A stretch of DNA of 64,000 nt from Nymphaea colorata (taxonomy: Eukaryota > Streptophyta > Magnoliopsida > Nymphaeales > Nymphaeaceae), in contig NC_045139.1 in assembly GCF_008831285.2 (NCBI RefSeq), positions 2,054,704 to 2,118,703 of the forward strand. The letters run 5' to 3'. A program made the position numbers and the translations under genes. This document shows, in pieces, positions 13,661 through 26,345 of the stretch. Below the pieces are notes generated by a model. It had not been told where the DNA came from. It made no database searches and saw only the letters and a program-made list of their open reading frames with translations. The first letter of the stretch is position 1; every line of letters starts with the position of its first letter.

Positions 13661-16375
13661 AATCAAGGCTACCATGAGACATAATCCTTTCATTTCTTTT
13701 GTCTCCATTACAACATTTGTTTTCCCGCAGCAAAAATTTGGGAATTTATAGAGCAACTGGTTTTGAAGGATTCTAGTCGTATGAGGAGAAAGACTACCAG
13801 CTACAGATGGTTCTTGTAAAAACCAGATATTGTGCTGCAATGGACTCAACGATAGCTCTTCTAGCTACTTCATCTGTTCGCGAAAAGACATCTCATTCCT
13901 TCCCAATAAAATTATAAATTTTCTTTAATTTAAATAAAAAATAAGCTAGAAAATTTTGGTTAAAAGAACACTAATCAAGCCTCATAAATAAAACGCCTAG
14001 TGGATAGTGGGACTCCTAGTAGGCAGTCTGTATTGAACCAACGAGAGAAAGTTGCATGCCCCGTGCACAAGGTACGCAGTAGTAAAGGAGGAAAAGATAT
14101 TTTGGTAATTTGTTAGAAAGAAATGTTTTTTATAGTCTTTTTAATTTTTTTAATTTTCATTTTTGGATTCACAAAAAATATTTTTTCAGTTCACACTAAA
14201 GGTATTTTAGTCATTTACCTAATTAACAGCGAAAATTAATGCACCAATATAGTGTATAAACCTGGTTAGAATAAACCTATATTGAGGTGATTATTTCATG
14301 ATAAATGTAAACTTACCAGAATACCCCTGGGCATTAAGAAAGGGGAGACACCTCTACAAGGATGAAAATGGGAGTCAGAAAAATGAAATGTCGAAAAATA
14401 ATTTTTATAAAATCGCCAAAATATCTTTGATCCTTTTTTTCCCCTCTACATTGGTTACATGCACACTTGGCTCTACAATTGATAAGTTAAAAAAAATCAT
14501 GAATTTAGAATCATTGTTTTTCAAGTTTATGGACCTCTAGTAAGAGGAGAAGGATGATATGACGATCTAAATCCACATATTTAATGACGCAAGGAATACA
14601 AATTTATTTTGTAATTCATGCATCATCCAATTAAATGATAAAAGATCTTTCTAAAAATTAAATAATAAATATGAAACCTGTGGCATCGAAAATCGCCAAG
14701 ATCTGTTTGATAACTGAGGTAATCAAACACCCCTTAAAAGTGCATGAGTATCTCTTTCCGAGGCAACAAGAAAAGGCTAATCTTTTTCTGTTGGAACGTC
14801 AATGAATCAGATTCAAATTAGATATGTCCTCTAGTAACATTTTGTTTGAGAGATGTACGAATTATATTTTGAATTTGTAATCTTCTCATCTTAACATGCA
14901 TGGATCTCAAGTCAATGCCCTCCATTCCCTTTCATGAAATTTAATTGCTAAAACGGCATACTCGTAAGATTAGACCATGAGATCTAAGATTCAGGACAAT
15001 CAAACTGTTGAATGTACGTGGAATGTCTAGGATCAAATATTGAAGTTAGAAATGTTTCTAATGTAGGTTCACAGCATAAGGATGATCATACCCACGTAAT
15101 GGCATGGTTTTGGCAATAAACTTGGTCAATGAAGCACCTGTATTTGGTTTTCTTTTTGGTAGGAGCTGGATTTAATGAGACTTTTACCTGGTTAAGCCAA
15201 TAAAGGTGCATCACTAGCGTTGAGCACTTGCCTTTTTTAACTTGAAAGCTTGAAGTACAATCTCCCAGTCAGGTGTAGATTGAGTTCCTGTCATTAAGTG
15301 CCAATGTTTCACCAACATGCTTTAGATTTATAAACTGCACATTTGACACACAATATACATTAACTGACCAAATTTGTTCTTCAAGTGTAGCAAATTAAAC
15401 CCCTATGATCACATCAATACTGTACCATACCCCTAGATTCCAAATTCCTACTAGTAGTTGATGAAATTCTCTGTGTTGGCTCTTCTAATTAAAGATGCCT
15501 ACAAAGAAAAACTTGCTATTTTCCTAAGATTGTAGGGACCCTCAATAGGTCATTTCTACACCATCTGTAGCTGCCACTTATAGAAGGAAAGCGACCTGTC
15601 ACATGGATCAAGATAATTGATATGGACATGGATGAGTAATACTTTGAATATGTAACTAGCTGCTGTATATGCAATGAAACTAAGGAATGCAGTTCAGACT
15701 TTAAGATGAAGAAGATACAATCGTGCAAAACTGAGGATCAGATGCATTGCATATTGTGCCATGCAATGCAGCTCCCTGTGCAGGCATGTTTCATATCCCT
15801 TGTCATCGAGATTTTTATCAATATCTGCCTGCATTGAAATGAAATCTCTTGATTGAGATTCATAGCTTACAAGTACCTTAGATAATTTTGGGCATCTATG
15901 AAGTGAGAAGATTTAGATTGGTCAGCTTGATTTTGAACCACTTACCCTTCCTTAATGAAGCTGGTAATAACTTGTTCGATGCCCAATCAGATGAAAAAAC
16001 CCCCTCATATAGACAAAGAAAGTGAGTGAGAAGACTCCGCCTACCAAAAATAAAAAAAATGTAAATCACCTTCTGAATGAGACCCAACTGGCTGATTTGA
16101 GCTCCTTTGAGAGGGCAGAACATGCAGCTTCTTCTTCGGGTCTAAACAAGTTTTGCTACTAAAACATCAAAGTTGGTAATATAAAATAGGAAGACAATCA
16201 TCAACTTGTCTCTTTAATAGTAAAATGCATATCTTCTATTGGCATAGATCAATTTGAAAATTATTTTTTCACCGGAAGAAAGAAGCAAAGAAACAGTTCT
16301 TCACAATAATGGCTTGGTTCATTGTCTGGTGGCATCTTTAATATTCTTCCTAGCCCCCAAGTGCCATTCTGTACA

Positions 16376-16415
<40 letters not shown>

Positions 16416-17469
16416 GCATATGCATTACGCATACAAATGCAAGCTTTAATATTTACTGCACTTGGGGGGTTTCCATTTGACAGTAAAACAGGTGGAGCAG
16501 TACGTAAAAAGTGAAAATGGGTAAATGCATGTGCAAGTGAGTGTGGTTGCTGTGCATGAAATGCTCTTTGTGGTGAGGGAATCTAAGAAGGGAGACAAAG
16601 TGTCTTGAGATTGGTCAATTATTTGGCACTCTGCAGGAAAGACAAACACAAATGGCAGGTGAGCCAAGAATAGATTTCATTTCTTTCTTCCCTTAGTGCT
16701 TCTAGTAACTTCCCCTTCTCTCCTAAAGGAAAACTGATCTGACCTTCCGTCTCCTTCTGTCTCTGTCTCTTCACCTGGTTCAATGAGAAATACCTCTCTC
16801 CACGGAGCAGAGTTGCCCTGTTGATTAGTGCCAGGATCACTTGGGATTTAGAGAGATGCAGATGCTTTATTTGCTTGAGAATAACAAATTACAGTCTGTT
16901 TATGGTTTACACTTTTGCGTACTGTGTATTTATGCTATAAATGACAAAACTGGACTAATATTTATTTCTCTGTGTGAGTGCATAAGTGTAGACTGAGAAA
17001 ATGGGTGCTTTATTTGTTGCAGAGAATGTACTGTTCTTTTTCTCCTTTGAAATTTGAGGATATTGAATAGCTGGTAATGTACGTGCTTATAACTTCATAA
17101 TAGTGCATAACACTGGCTTTGTTTTATGAAGAGCTAAATGAGAGAGAGAGGGAAGGAGCTCGGCTGTCAGTGGAGTTAATAATGAGAAAATAACCAGTGA
17201 AACAAGAGCAATACTGTCTCTTTTTTCTCATAAGAGCTGACCTCCCAATCCAGGCACATTTTTAGTGACTGAGGCTACTTTTGGAAACTTAACATTGGAA
17301 GATAGCCCCCCGGCTTATGTGGGGAACATGCACTGTCACTTTTGGCAACTGATCTCCAACTCATTCACGCCACTTCAAGTCCCACAGTTGCCCCAAATAC
17401 CAAGCAAATGACTATCTTGTCCTTCATCGCCTCTAATGGCCAAAATAGCCCTCCACATCACAACTTCAT
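13661..17469. other. Intergenic region upstream of the INO-like gene
   Basis: AT-rich DNA without recognisable coding regions. It contains a compound microsatellite at 16376-16414. The last 1-2 kb should hold INO regulatory sequence, but I cannot assign specific elements. Confidence 0.5.
16376..16414. repeat. Compound (CT)n(CA)n microsatellite
   Basis: About 10 CT units followed directly by about 9-10 CA units. Confidence 0.9.
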
Positions 17470-17478
17470 CTATATATT
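17470..17478 (+). promoter_or_regulatory. Probable TATA box of the INO-like gene
   Basis: CTATATATT lies about 100 bases before the ATG at 17574 and is followed by a pyrimidine-rich stretch. The spacing fits a short 5' leader. Confidence 0.5.
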
Positions 17479-17573
17479 CCTCCCTTCCTGATACAAGCTA
17501 TCCATGTGCTCACTAAAAAGAAACAGAACTTCTCAAAACTTCTGTAGCTTGTGTGCCATTCTTCTACCAAGCT

Positions 17574-18403
17574 ATGTCTCAACTTCTTGATCTTACAGAG
17601 CAACTCTGCTATGTGCAGTGCAGTTTCTGTGATACCATCTTGCTGGTTCTCTCTCTCTCTCTCTCTCTCTCCACCCCACGGAACTTTTCTTTCCCATGGA
17701 ACTCCCCAAATAGATGACGGTGTTTTTATGCCGTTTGTGCAGGTAAGTGTCCCTTGCAGTAGCTTGCTGAAAGTGGTGCCTGTCAGATGTGGCCATTGTA
17801 GCAACCTCTTTTCAGTCAACATGCTGAAGGCTTCTTTTCTTCCACTTCAGCTTCTTGCTTCAATCAACAATGAGGTATCACCGAAATCTCCATAACTCTC
17901 TTCAGCAATGATTTCTTCGTCTGGATAAGGCAACAGTGTTCGACTTTGTCACATCAATCAACATATTTTGCAATGCTATTCCATGCCTGTTTGAATGTTA
18001 AACTTCTCTGTGAAGTGTGAACAAATGAAGAATTTCGGTTTCATGTCTGCAGACAAAGCAGGAAAATTTCCAAAATGCGCCTGCGAAGATTGGAGATACA
18101 TCCTTCATGGAATCATTCTGTGAGGAAGAAAGAAAACCTGCATTTACTGTAAATAAACGTAAGCTAATTGCAAATAACATCAAAGAAGAGAGAAAAGTAT
18201 TAGTTCAAGATTCCTTAATACGTACCTTTTTACTATTTCCTTCCTAATTCATACGTACTTTTTAACTGTTTTCTTCTTTATCTGATATCAATGCAGCTCC
18301 AGAGAAGAGACACAGAGCTCCTTCTGCTTACAACCGGTTCATAAAGTAACAGTTCCATTACTCCTTGCCTATTTAGGAACATATTAATACATTAAGCACA
18401 TGA

Positions 18404-18456
<53 letters not shown>

Positions 18457-19604
18457 AGAGTGACTAAATATGGTGACAAAGGCACTAAAACCTATTAACA
18501 AACTTCAGTTTCTGATGGTTCATCTGATGTTTCTAAGGAAAGGGAACGACTAGATTTGTAAGAACGCTAACGTATGCATGTGATCCAACTTAAATATGTC
18601 TCCGTTGGGCAAATCTTCCTTTTATGTATTACGATCAGATATGTGTTATAATCCATTAATTTAGCTGAGCACCACCATTATGTTCAACGCGAAGAGAAAC
18701 ACATCGTGCCCATGATTCAATTGTCATGTGGAAGACATGCTTGACACGTGTCCAATCCCCCACACATGCCCTTGTAACAGGTTTATGCGCATGCGACTAT
18801 AGTCGTGTATAAATGCAACATCAGATTCCAGGCGTGTATACATGCGCATCCATAATATATGTAGACATGAATGAGCATGCAAATGCATGTCAACATGCAT
18901 GCAACACATACCATTACATACATATCCATACACAAATACACACGCAATGCTGCATGTGTTAGATGTAAATGCATATGCATTTACCTATATATTGCCTGCA
19001 GTACACATGCACGATCACTCTAGTCATATATGATCCAACAAAATCTTTTCTGAAAACCTATGCAGAAGCACCTATTAAATCTGAATATTTTCCAGCTGTT
19101 TGGATTTGATTTGTCTATGTACAGTATTAACCTATATACGTGGCTGATTCTATAATAAGTTTCTGCACTCTAATTCTTTCAGCATTTTTTTTTGTACTTA
19201 CGATCACCAAAATCTAAAACTCTCAGCCATGCGAATGCAAGTGGCTGAAATGGATTAGCTAACAAAGGTCTAAATTCTCAGGGAAGAGATCCAGAGGCTC
19301 AAGACCAGTGAGCCAAGCATCAGCCACAGGGAGGCATTCAGCACTGCCGCTAAAAATGTGAGCCGAATTCTAAGGCAATAAGGAGAATCCAATGTATATT
19401 ACTGCTAGTTTTTAGCCACAGTTCTGATGTTTCTGTTCTTGCTTGAGTTATATGGTGCAGTGGGCACATTTACCTCGAATTCAGCATAAACCAGATGCGG
19501 AAAGTGGCAGCCAGAGACAGAGCAACAAAGGCAAAGACAAGCATGTTGACCGCGAGGTGGTACAACACCAACCTCCAAACTTCAGAAATTTCTCCTGTAA
19601 ATAG
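17574..19604 (+). CDS. INO: YABBY transcription factor, INNER NO OUTER-like
   Basis: Nuclear transcription factor. In Arabidopsis INO drives outer-integument growth of the ovule. Six exons (17574-17645, 17743-17874, 18053-18158, 18297-18345, 19282-19357, 19461-19604) join in frame to 192 residues. The N-terminal zinc finger has Cys16, Cys19, Cys40 and Cys43. The YABBY (HMG-like) domain spans residues about 104-150 and starts [23 protein letters not shown], ending [17 protein letters not shown]. The INO branch is favoured over FIL/YAB3/CRC by [14 protein letters not shown] and by [17 protein letters not shown] just after the finger, which closely follow the remembered INO pattern. The linker and C-terminus are shorter than in Arabidopsis INO (231 residues). 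Intron 1 begins GTTCTCTCT, a weak donor inside a CT tract. Reading through it soon reaches a stop, so splicing is required. Confidence 0.9.
17648..17671. repeat. (CT)n microsatellite at the INO intron 1 donor
   Basis: CT tract starting two bases into the 97-bp intron 1. Confidence 0.9.
18404..18453. repeat. Compound (CT)n(AT)n microsatellite in INO intron 4
   Basis: About 10 CT units followed by about 14 AT units, in the 936-bp fourth intron. Confidence 0.9.
18775..19015. promoter_or_regulatory. Cluster of CATGCA/TGCATG (RY-like) words in INO intron 4
   Basis: Within about 240 bases there are many overlapping CATGCA, TGCATG and ATGCAT words, for example CAACATGCATGCAACAC and AAATGCATATGCATTT. 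CATGCA is the core of the RY element bound by plant B3 factors (ABI3/FUS3/LEC2). Any function is inference. The stretch could equally be low-complexity alternating purine-pyrimidine DNA. Confidence 0.35.
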
Positions 19605-21610
19605 AAGTATACATTTATTTTAAGCTCTTAGATTTCTATACTTGTCATGTTAAACATTTAGTATGTGGACCATATAGTCTTCGAGGCTTTAATGCACGTC
19701 ACACTGTGAGTAGGACGAGCACCCCTCCTCCGGTCTGCAGGTGAGCACGGCCACATGCAAGCGAGGAATGGTAGGACAGAACACTTAACGCGGTGTTCTG
19801 TTTCTCGAATCAAACGCCCTCTTTGAGTTCATCACATGAATTCTCAAACAGGGCACCCAGGCTTTGAGCAAGCTGTCTGGTCTCAAGATATCTTGTTTTA
19901 TCCTATATTTAGGGACCAAGAAATTTTCCTTCTATTTTGGAAGTTCCCTACATTTGTCCAAGTCTATTTTTAGCTGTATGTAGAGTTGCATATTGAAAAA
20001 AAAAAAGAAAAAAGAAAAAAAGATGTTGCAGTTATCTAGATATTTAATTGTTATAGCGGCTATTTTTCTTGTACAATCCGCAACTATGTAGTATATATTC
20101 ATATTGCACCTGCTAACAAAAAGATTTCTGCTTTTCCTTTCTATGGCAAGCTGGATCAGGCAAATTCTTACCAGAATATCTATGTTAGTGGAAAAATCAA
20201 GCATCTCCGGTTTCCAACTCATGAAATTTTCAAACTAAATGCCTTAATTAAATCCGACTTTTTAGGCATTAAGCTCTTGATCATCTTTAACTTAAACCTT
20301 CTAACGTCGATCAACACCTAGACAAGTGCACGAACTGAGCTTATGAAATCTAAATATTACACTGGGGTGTAGAAAATTTTAACTTCTTTCTTCTTCTTTT
20401 TTTTTGTGCAATTAAATTGGTTTGTGCAAAAAACCTTCTGTCAACTGATCAACATAGAATTTAGAGAGGCCTTATTTTGATAGGATAAAAAATATGGTCC
20501 AGGTATTTTTGAAAATTTTGTTCAAAAATTTTCTGAACTATAAAATTCTCATCTTGGTAGTCTCCTACGAACCAACTAAGGCTTTCAATGATTATCACAT
20601 TGGTTTTTCGTGGCGCTAACTCCTGCCTTTTGCTCAATTTCAGGATAAAGAAGGAAACCAAAATTTCCAGCAGAGAAAGGTGTCGCAATCCTTCTTTACG
20701 GAAATACCCTCCCAATGAAGCTTAAATTACTAAAGTTCTCACTGAGTGTAGGTCTAATGATCAGAGAAGGGGGGTAAAAGCTTCAGGAATATAAAGGATC
20801 TCTGGTTTTCAGTCTTTTCCACAGATTCGTGATCAGTTGGAGCAAAATACCCTTCTTTTGCTCATCTCTTTAGAACAAAGTCTCTTAGGGTTTTTCATTA
20901 GCTAGAAAATCAAGCAGTGTCACCATTTTGTAGTGATCTGAAGGAGTACCACTGCTGTTTATCTTTTCTTTTAGTTGTTTTGGTGATTTGGGGTCTCAGT
21001 TAGTTTAAGAATGGTGAAACTTGTCCTTCTTAACATTCAAAATGATGAAAGCAACTTCCATTCCTATCTCTGATGAAGATCAACAGTAAGATTTGGCAAC
21101 TTAATTAATTTGTGAAGTTTCAGCATTAAGTTTATGCAGCTTCCCCAACACGCGGAAGGTTATTTAGAATAAACCATGCGAGCGAAAGTTTACATCAAGA
21201 GACGACAGGATGAAAGTTGGTAATCTTACTTTAGCTTTTGGTAACCCACTTTAGAATGTTGACCAATATAAGACTTGCATTGGCCAAGTCAGCCTACATT
21301 CTCCCCTGTGGCTCCGTATTGGCCGATATATTGATAAAATAATAAATATCAGTAATAAATAGTTATATTTTTATTTTTATTTGATTTGTTGTGGTTGATG
21401 CAGCCCAATACAGACCAAAGTATGGATGGAAACTGATGTATGTATACAACTTAGTTGGACTTAATTAACATGCCTTTGAAATGAAGTAGGTCAAGAGTTC
21501 AATATCTAAGATGCATCCTTGTGGGCATGGTCAAGTAGCGGGAGACATATAAAAATGCCTTCAAGCTTAAGGAAAATAATTTAGCTTAGATCCCAAGATC
21601 AGTTGTACTC
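19605..21610. other. Intergenic DNA after the INO-like gene
   Basis: Probably contains the INO 3' UTR at its start. The rest is AT-rich with no gene recognised on either strand. A poly-A/AG tract at 19995-20020 and several T-runs are present. Confidence 0.5.
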
Positions 21611-21611
21611 T

Positions 21612-21850
21612 CCCGAGGAGCATAATGTAGCTGGTCAGGCTGGTGGGCTGGTGAAAGTTCAGTCATCAGTTCAACTCTATAGGTACTACCCTTCTGGATT
21701 AAAAACAATGACATTCTCGCATTAAAGAGAGTAACCATAAGTACATTCAGGTTCTAACTCAGCCTTAGACCTTACTGAAGAAAGGGGTACATCAAGGTTC
21801 CAACTCAGCCTTGGACCCTAGTGGACAAGGGGGTACCACCTTCACCCTCT
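21612..21850 (+). mobile_element. Degenerate tRNA-derived SINE-like copy
   Basis: GAGGAGCATAATGTAGCTGG resembles the box A head of the copy at 27.3 kb, and CAGTTCAACTC about 40 bases later resembles box B. A 55-60 bp imperfect tandem repeat follows (AGGTTCTAACTCAGCCTTAGACC and AGGTTCCAACTCAGCCTTGGACC), ending near 21830. Confidence 0.4.
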
Positions 21851-24800
21851 TCAAGGTATCTTCCCCGGCCCCTCTTACTTTGAAACTCTTCCAAAGTAAA
21901 CGGAGAGGCATTAAACATCAAACGTGAGTTCAATAAGAGGGTTTACTTTTGTCTTCATACCGAATCAGTCGACTGCTACTCCATTCCCAGCGCTCTACTC
22001 ATAAATTACAAGGGATTAGTGATCGATTTAGCGAAGACTATTAGAAAGAGCCCAAGGCTATTTCATCTGACAAAAGTAAGAAACCTTCTACCATTAATTT
22101 TTGCGCCATAGAGCAAACTATATTTTTTCTTTTCAAACAATACCAATCTCTGGTATGTGTATGTGAGTGCAGAAATTAGGGTAAGATTTATTATGAATAA
22201 GAATTGTGCCCTGGCACAATCCATTATGACTCAAGCAACTCATTGTATAGCTCAATGGCCATTGACTCACTTAACATGAACAAGAGTTGTGAAAAACACA
22301 CCAAGTTACCGGTAAGATGCATTTCTTGTTGTGAACTCAAAGTTGGGATATATATAGTCTCTGTATACATATATGGGACACCAAACATTTTATTGACAAA
22401 AAGCCTAAAGTGTACTCATCTCATCAACTGATAGAGGACCAACCAAGAAATTCTAGTTGTATTAATAAAAATTAAATTATAGAGACATCATTTGGTTCTG
22501 GATTCAGATCCAATTATGTTAAAATCTTGCTCAACCCATTCAAAGGAACCTGCTGCCCTATAGTATGATCATGTAAGATGAATAATGTCTTTGTGCAATT
22601 AAAGGCAGGAGCTTGGCTGCAGTCACTGGTCCCATGCAGAGAGATCCAGAGTTAGTGGGGGCCTTCAAATGTGATAAGGAGACCTTTCTCCTTGTACTCT
22701 TCAAAAAATAAATTAATGGCAACTGCATAACGTTTACCTTCCAATGACAAAAATACCCCTTCCGACTTTCGATGTGGTTCCAGTGAAATGTCTGAAATGC
22801 CCTTGCAAGATTTTGAAGCATGTTGTTGAAAGGTCTTCCCACTGGAATGAAGGTAGAACGATTATGTATCACTTTTTTAAAATTCCACTTATGCTTAGTC
22901 ATTAATGTGATCCTTGTTAGGCTAAAGATTCAAAAGACAAAATTAGTTCAAAATTTGTAGGACACAGAGTGTTCTCTATTATAAGTCTAACCAAAATGAT
23001 CCATGAACATCTTTTTGGTTCATAAACTATGAAAATCACAAATGCATGCATGCTCACAGTGTTCAAGACTTACCAAGAATTTATTTTTAAAGTTAGCTTG
23101 TGAGTTAGGTTAATTGGTTATGGATTGAAAAAGATTGCTAAATGTTTTTGTAAGAATAGGTGGATAGTTATATAAAGAATAACTACAAGAACTTCAAAGA
23201 AATTTTTAAGAGTAAGTAGTGTTTTATACATGGCACCCTGTTCATACATCAGACCCTGTATCAGCCAATGAATCGAATCGATTTGACACCGATCCTATCA
23301 GAATCAACTAATTCACGGCAATCTATACAATATTATGTATAGCCATGGTATTGAGATCTTGATGTTTTCTAGCTTAAAATCTTTTAAACTGACCCACATA
23401 ACCAAGTGACTAAGGGCTTTATATGGCATGATTGTGCAGGTTTAGCCTTTTCTCAGATGGTTCTTTTTGCATAAGCAAGGAAATTCATACCCCACTTATC
23501 ATATTATTAGCACCTCCAATATATATATATATACACGCACATATTTTCCTGGCGTCTATTAAGTTGCAACAGATGAGGATGAATTATGCCGAGAGGGTCT
23601 TAAGAGCGATCGATCTCCTGAATTTCCATGTCCGTGTACTGATCCACAAAATTCATACGTGACAATATCGCTTCAAGCAAATCACCGTGAAGGACCGATT
23701 TGTGACGCATTAGATTGTCCTTCAAGTAATGAATCCAATATCCATGCAAATTTTTTTGAAAAATGTAAACAATAGACTGCTTATTTGAAATAATCTGCAA
23801 TTATGAACATATGGGTACAAACTTAGTATATGAAAATTGGGGAATAAAGGATCAGCTCTTTGTCTAAGTATCTTCTCTAGAATAATCTAAGTTATATGTC
23901 AAGGAAAATATCCAACCCCATATCGCTATAGATAACGAAAGATGCCGGTGTCCATTGATTTATCTTTCTGCAATTACTTAACGACCTGATTTGTTTCCAG
24001 GATTGAGACTAAGAATCCATTTAATTAAATGCACTAGTATGGTGACAACCATTGAAAAGGTCAACAAAAAGACAGAAAACTTCGTTCTCATTAACATAGT
24101 CAACAAACTGTATATATATATACATATACATATAGGCACTGCCTTATTGAGAAATCAACGCTACTATTTTTTGCTTATAGCGCGAGCATCTTCACCTTCC
24201 GAACCTCCATCTTCTATGAAGTGCCTTGCCTGAGAGGTACATAACAACAAGAAAGTTAACATCATACATAGAACATTATTAGTTTTCTGATCTAAATAGA
24301 TAGAAATAAGAGAAACAAATATATATGACCTCCTACAATATTATTTCAATAAATATTTAACGGTGTTATGATTGTTAGGTGAGATATATCGACTACCAAC
24401 TAACCTTTAATATAATAAGAAGTAAGAACCATCATTTACTATTGATTAAAGTTAGACTATGTTGAAATATAATACTGAATGTAAATTTTGTAAAGTCCGC
24501 CGACACGACGTGATACGGCAAAGGATGATTCAGAATGTGAAGAAAATGAAGGAACGCGATTGGACCTTCCAGCTTTTAGAATGTGACAGGACATCCATTA
24601 TTGGATGTACTGATAAAGGGAGGAACCGTGCGATGAACTTGGAATGAGAGATGGAGAAAAGGCCAAGACGTCCATTGTCCAGCATTCATGAGTATATGCA
24701 GAGAGACAGAGGAAGTAATGGGGCCTTTCTTTGATCATGTACATTGTGAAGGGAGGCAGCGTCGTACAATGGCTGCCTACGTTAACTTTTTCTGTGGAAC

Positions 24801-25098
24801 TTAAAGTTGGTCTTCTGTTTTCTCTTCCTCTCTCTTAGAAAAGGGGAGAGAGGGAGATTACAGAAGGCCAACTGAAAGTTCGATTCCAAGTCTGTGTGTT
24901 CGCTCGCGTGTGAGAGAGGGAGAGAGACCATCGGACATGATGAATTACAGAGGACGAGACATGCTTCATGATGAATGCGGCATGATTTAGGACAGCTCTT
25001 TCTCTTCTTTCGGCCTTCTCCTCCTGCTTTATTTGTTATACTATAGATCAATAAGGTGCTCGAAATTATGCGTCTTACCAAGCAATTAAAAACTTTGT
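21851..25098. other. Intergenic DNA, no gene recognised
   Basis: AT-rich sequence with scattered short open frames that look random. 23220-23330 has GATCC/ATCAGCC-type degenerate repeat words like those at 53.8-53.9 kb. The last few hundred bases (about 24780-25098) are probably the 3' UTR of the minus-strand gene that ends at 25099. Confidence 0.5.
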
Positions 25099-26047
25099 TT
25101 ATGCATTCTTTTTCTTTGGAAGCTTGAAGGCACAAGAAAAAGAAAAAGAAGAATCAAGTATCTCAAACAAGAATGACCTTGGAGAAGAATCTCGGAAGTA
25201 ATCCTGGAAGAACTCCTTATTTTCTTTCAAGAGCTCTTTCCACACTGCATCAACAATCAAACGTTTTTTGAAGTTTTGTGCGCAATGCCATGATACAACG
25301 CGAAGTAAAATGCGTAAATCATTGAGGAATTGCAGAAAAACACTTCGTGAATATGTTTAGCACGAAGTGACTGCAACACCATGCTCTCAAAATAACTCTT
25401 CAAGTTATGACTCACTCTGTCACGAAATGCAACAAAAGATTTCGTCAAAGATACCAATGAAAAAAAAAAATGCTTGAGCAGTAATCAAATTTAGAAGCTA
25501 TTTTGTCAGATCTCAGAAGCTCCAATATATATGATACAACACTTGCAATAAGCATGACAAGTTCGCCTTCTGAATGCAGTAACATGGAGAGAGAGAAGTA
25601 AGGGAGGAAGACCTGTCAAAGTGACCAAGGGCTCGATATTTGCATGCTGAGCGAGTGCTTCGACGCAATCATCCCTCCCCATGCGAAGGATCAAGCACCT
25701 CTCGATAAGATGTTGAACCTAAGACAGGCACAGCTAGACCAACTGAAGATCAATAATCAAGCAACATTTTCAAAAACAATGAAACAAAAGAAGAAGAAAG
25801 AACGATAATGCTCTATGGGAAGAGCGAATGAACTCCATGCAAGAGTTGATCACACTATTCAAAAAGGGAAGAAAGAAGAGGAAACAACAATCATGGTTGA
25901 CCACTATTAAAAGATGGAATCCAAAACAGCATGCATGTGTGTATTCATTTCGGGGCTATAGTTTATTGCAGCAGCATAGTTTATTACCATCCTGATGTAG
26001 CTTTGAGGGTGGCAGTGCAAACACGGGAAGTGGCTATCTTGGCACAT
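25099..26047 (-). CDS. Small plant-specific protein with a TIGR01589-type domain
   Basis: Function unknown in the family. Three exons read on the minus strand (26047-25988, 25718-25613, 25244-25099) join in frame to 103 residues. The N-terminus MCQDSHFPCLHCHPQSYIRM is Cys/His-rich. It runs directly into VQHLIERCLILRMGRDDCVEAL, then AQHANIEPLVTLTVWKELLKEN and KEFFQDYF, the roughly 57-residue plant-only domain I remember as TIGR01589 (A_thal_3526). An in-frame TAG four codons before the ATG fixes the start. The tail (SSFSFSCAF then LPKKKNA) is basic at the end and not conserved-looking. Both splice junctions lie inside or next to the domain, so no single open frame shows it. The Cys-x-x-Cys could bind metal, but this is unproven. 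Confidence 0.85.
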
Positions 26048-26345
26048 TTCCTTCTTTGTCTAAAGTGGACAAAAAAGTGCGATCAATCAAAGAAGAGAAA
26101 AAGGGGAGGAAGAAACAAGAGAGAGAGAGAGAGAAGATATTTCAATATACACAGTAGTAGGAGAAGGGCTACTGTTATCCAAAGGTATCCAAGTGAAAGG
26201 CCAAAAGCGAAGGGATATCCAAACAGGGGGATTCACCTCTATCCTCAATTGAGGATAAGAGGGCGTGGCATCAAAGGAATGCAACATCGTGGCAGGTGCT
26301 GTTGCCACTTGAAACTTTTTGGCTCTTCAAAACCCTAACCCTAAT
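26048..26345 (-). promoter_or_regulatory. 5' leader and proximal promoter of the TIGR01589-type gene
   Basis: Includes a telo-box-like AAAACCCTAACCCTAA at 26329-26345, written on the + strand, about 285 bases before the start codon. Such motifs are common in promoters of growth-related plant genes. A minus-strand open frame at 26087-26308 would be an upstream ORF if transcribed. Confidence 0.4.

Noticed and set aside
26087..26308. Minus-strand frame MATAPATMLHSFDATPSYPQ as a separate gene
   Set aside because: It lies in the leader of the TIGR01589-type gene and runs into CT-encoded Ser-Leu repeats. At best it is an upstream ORF.
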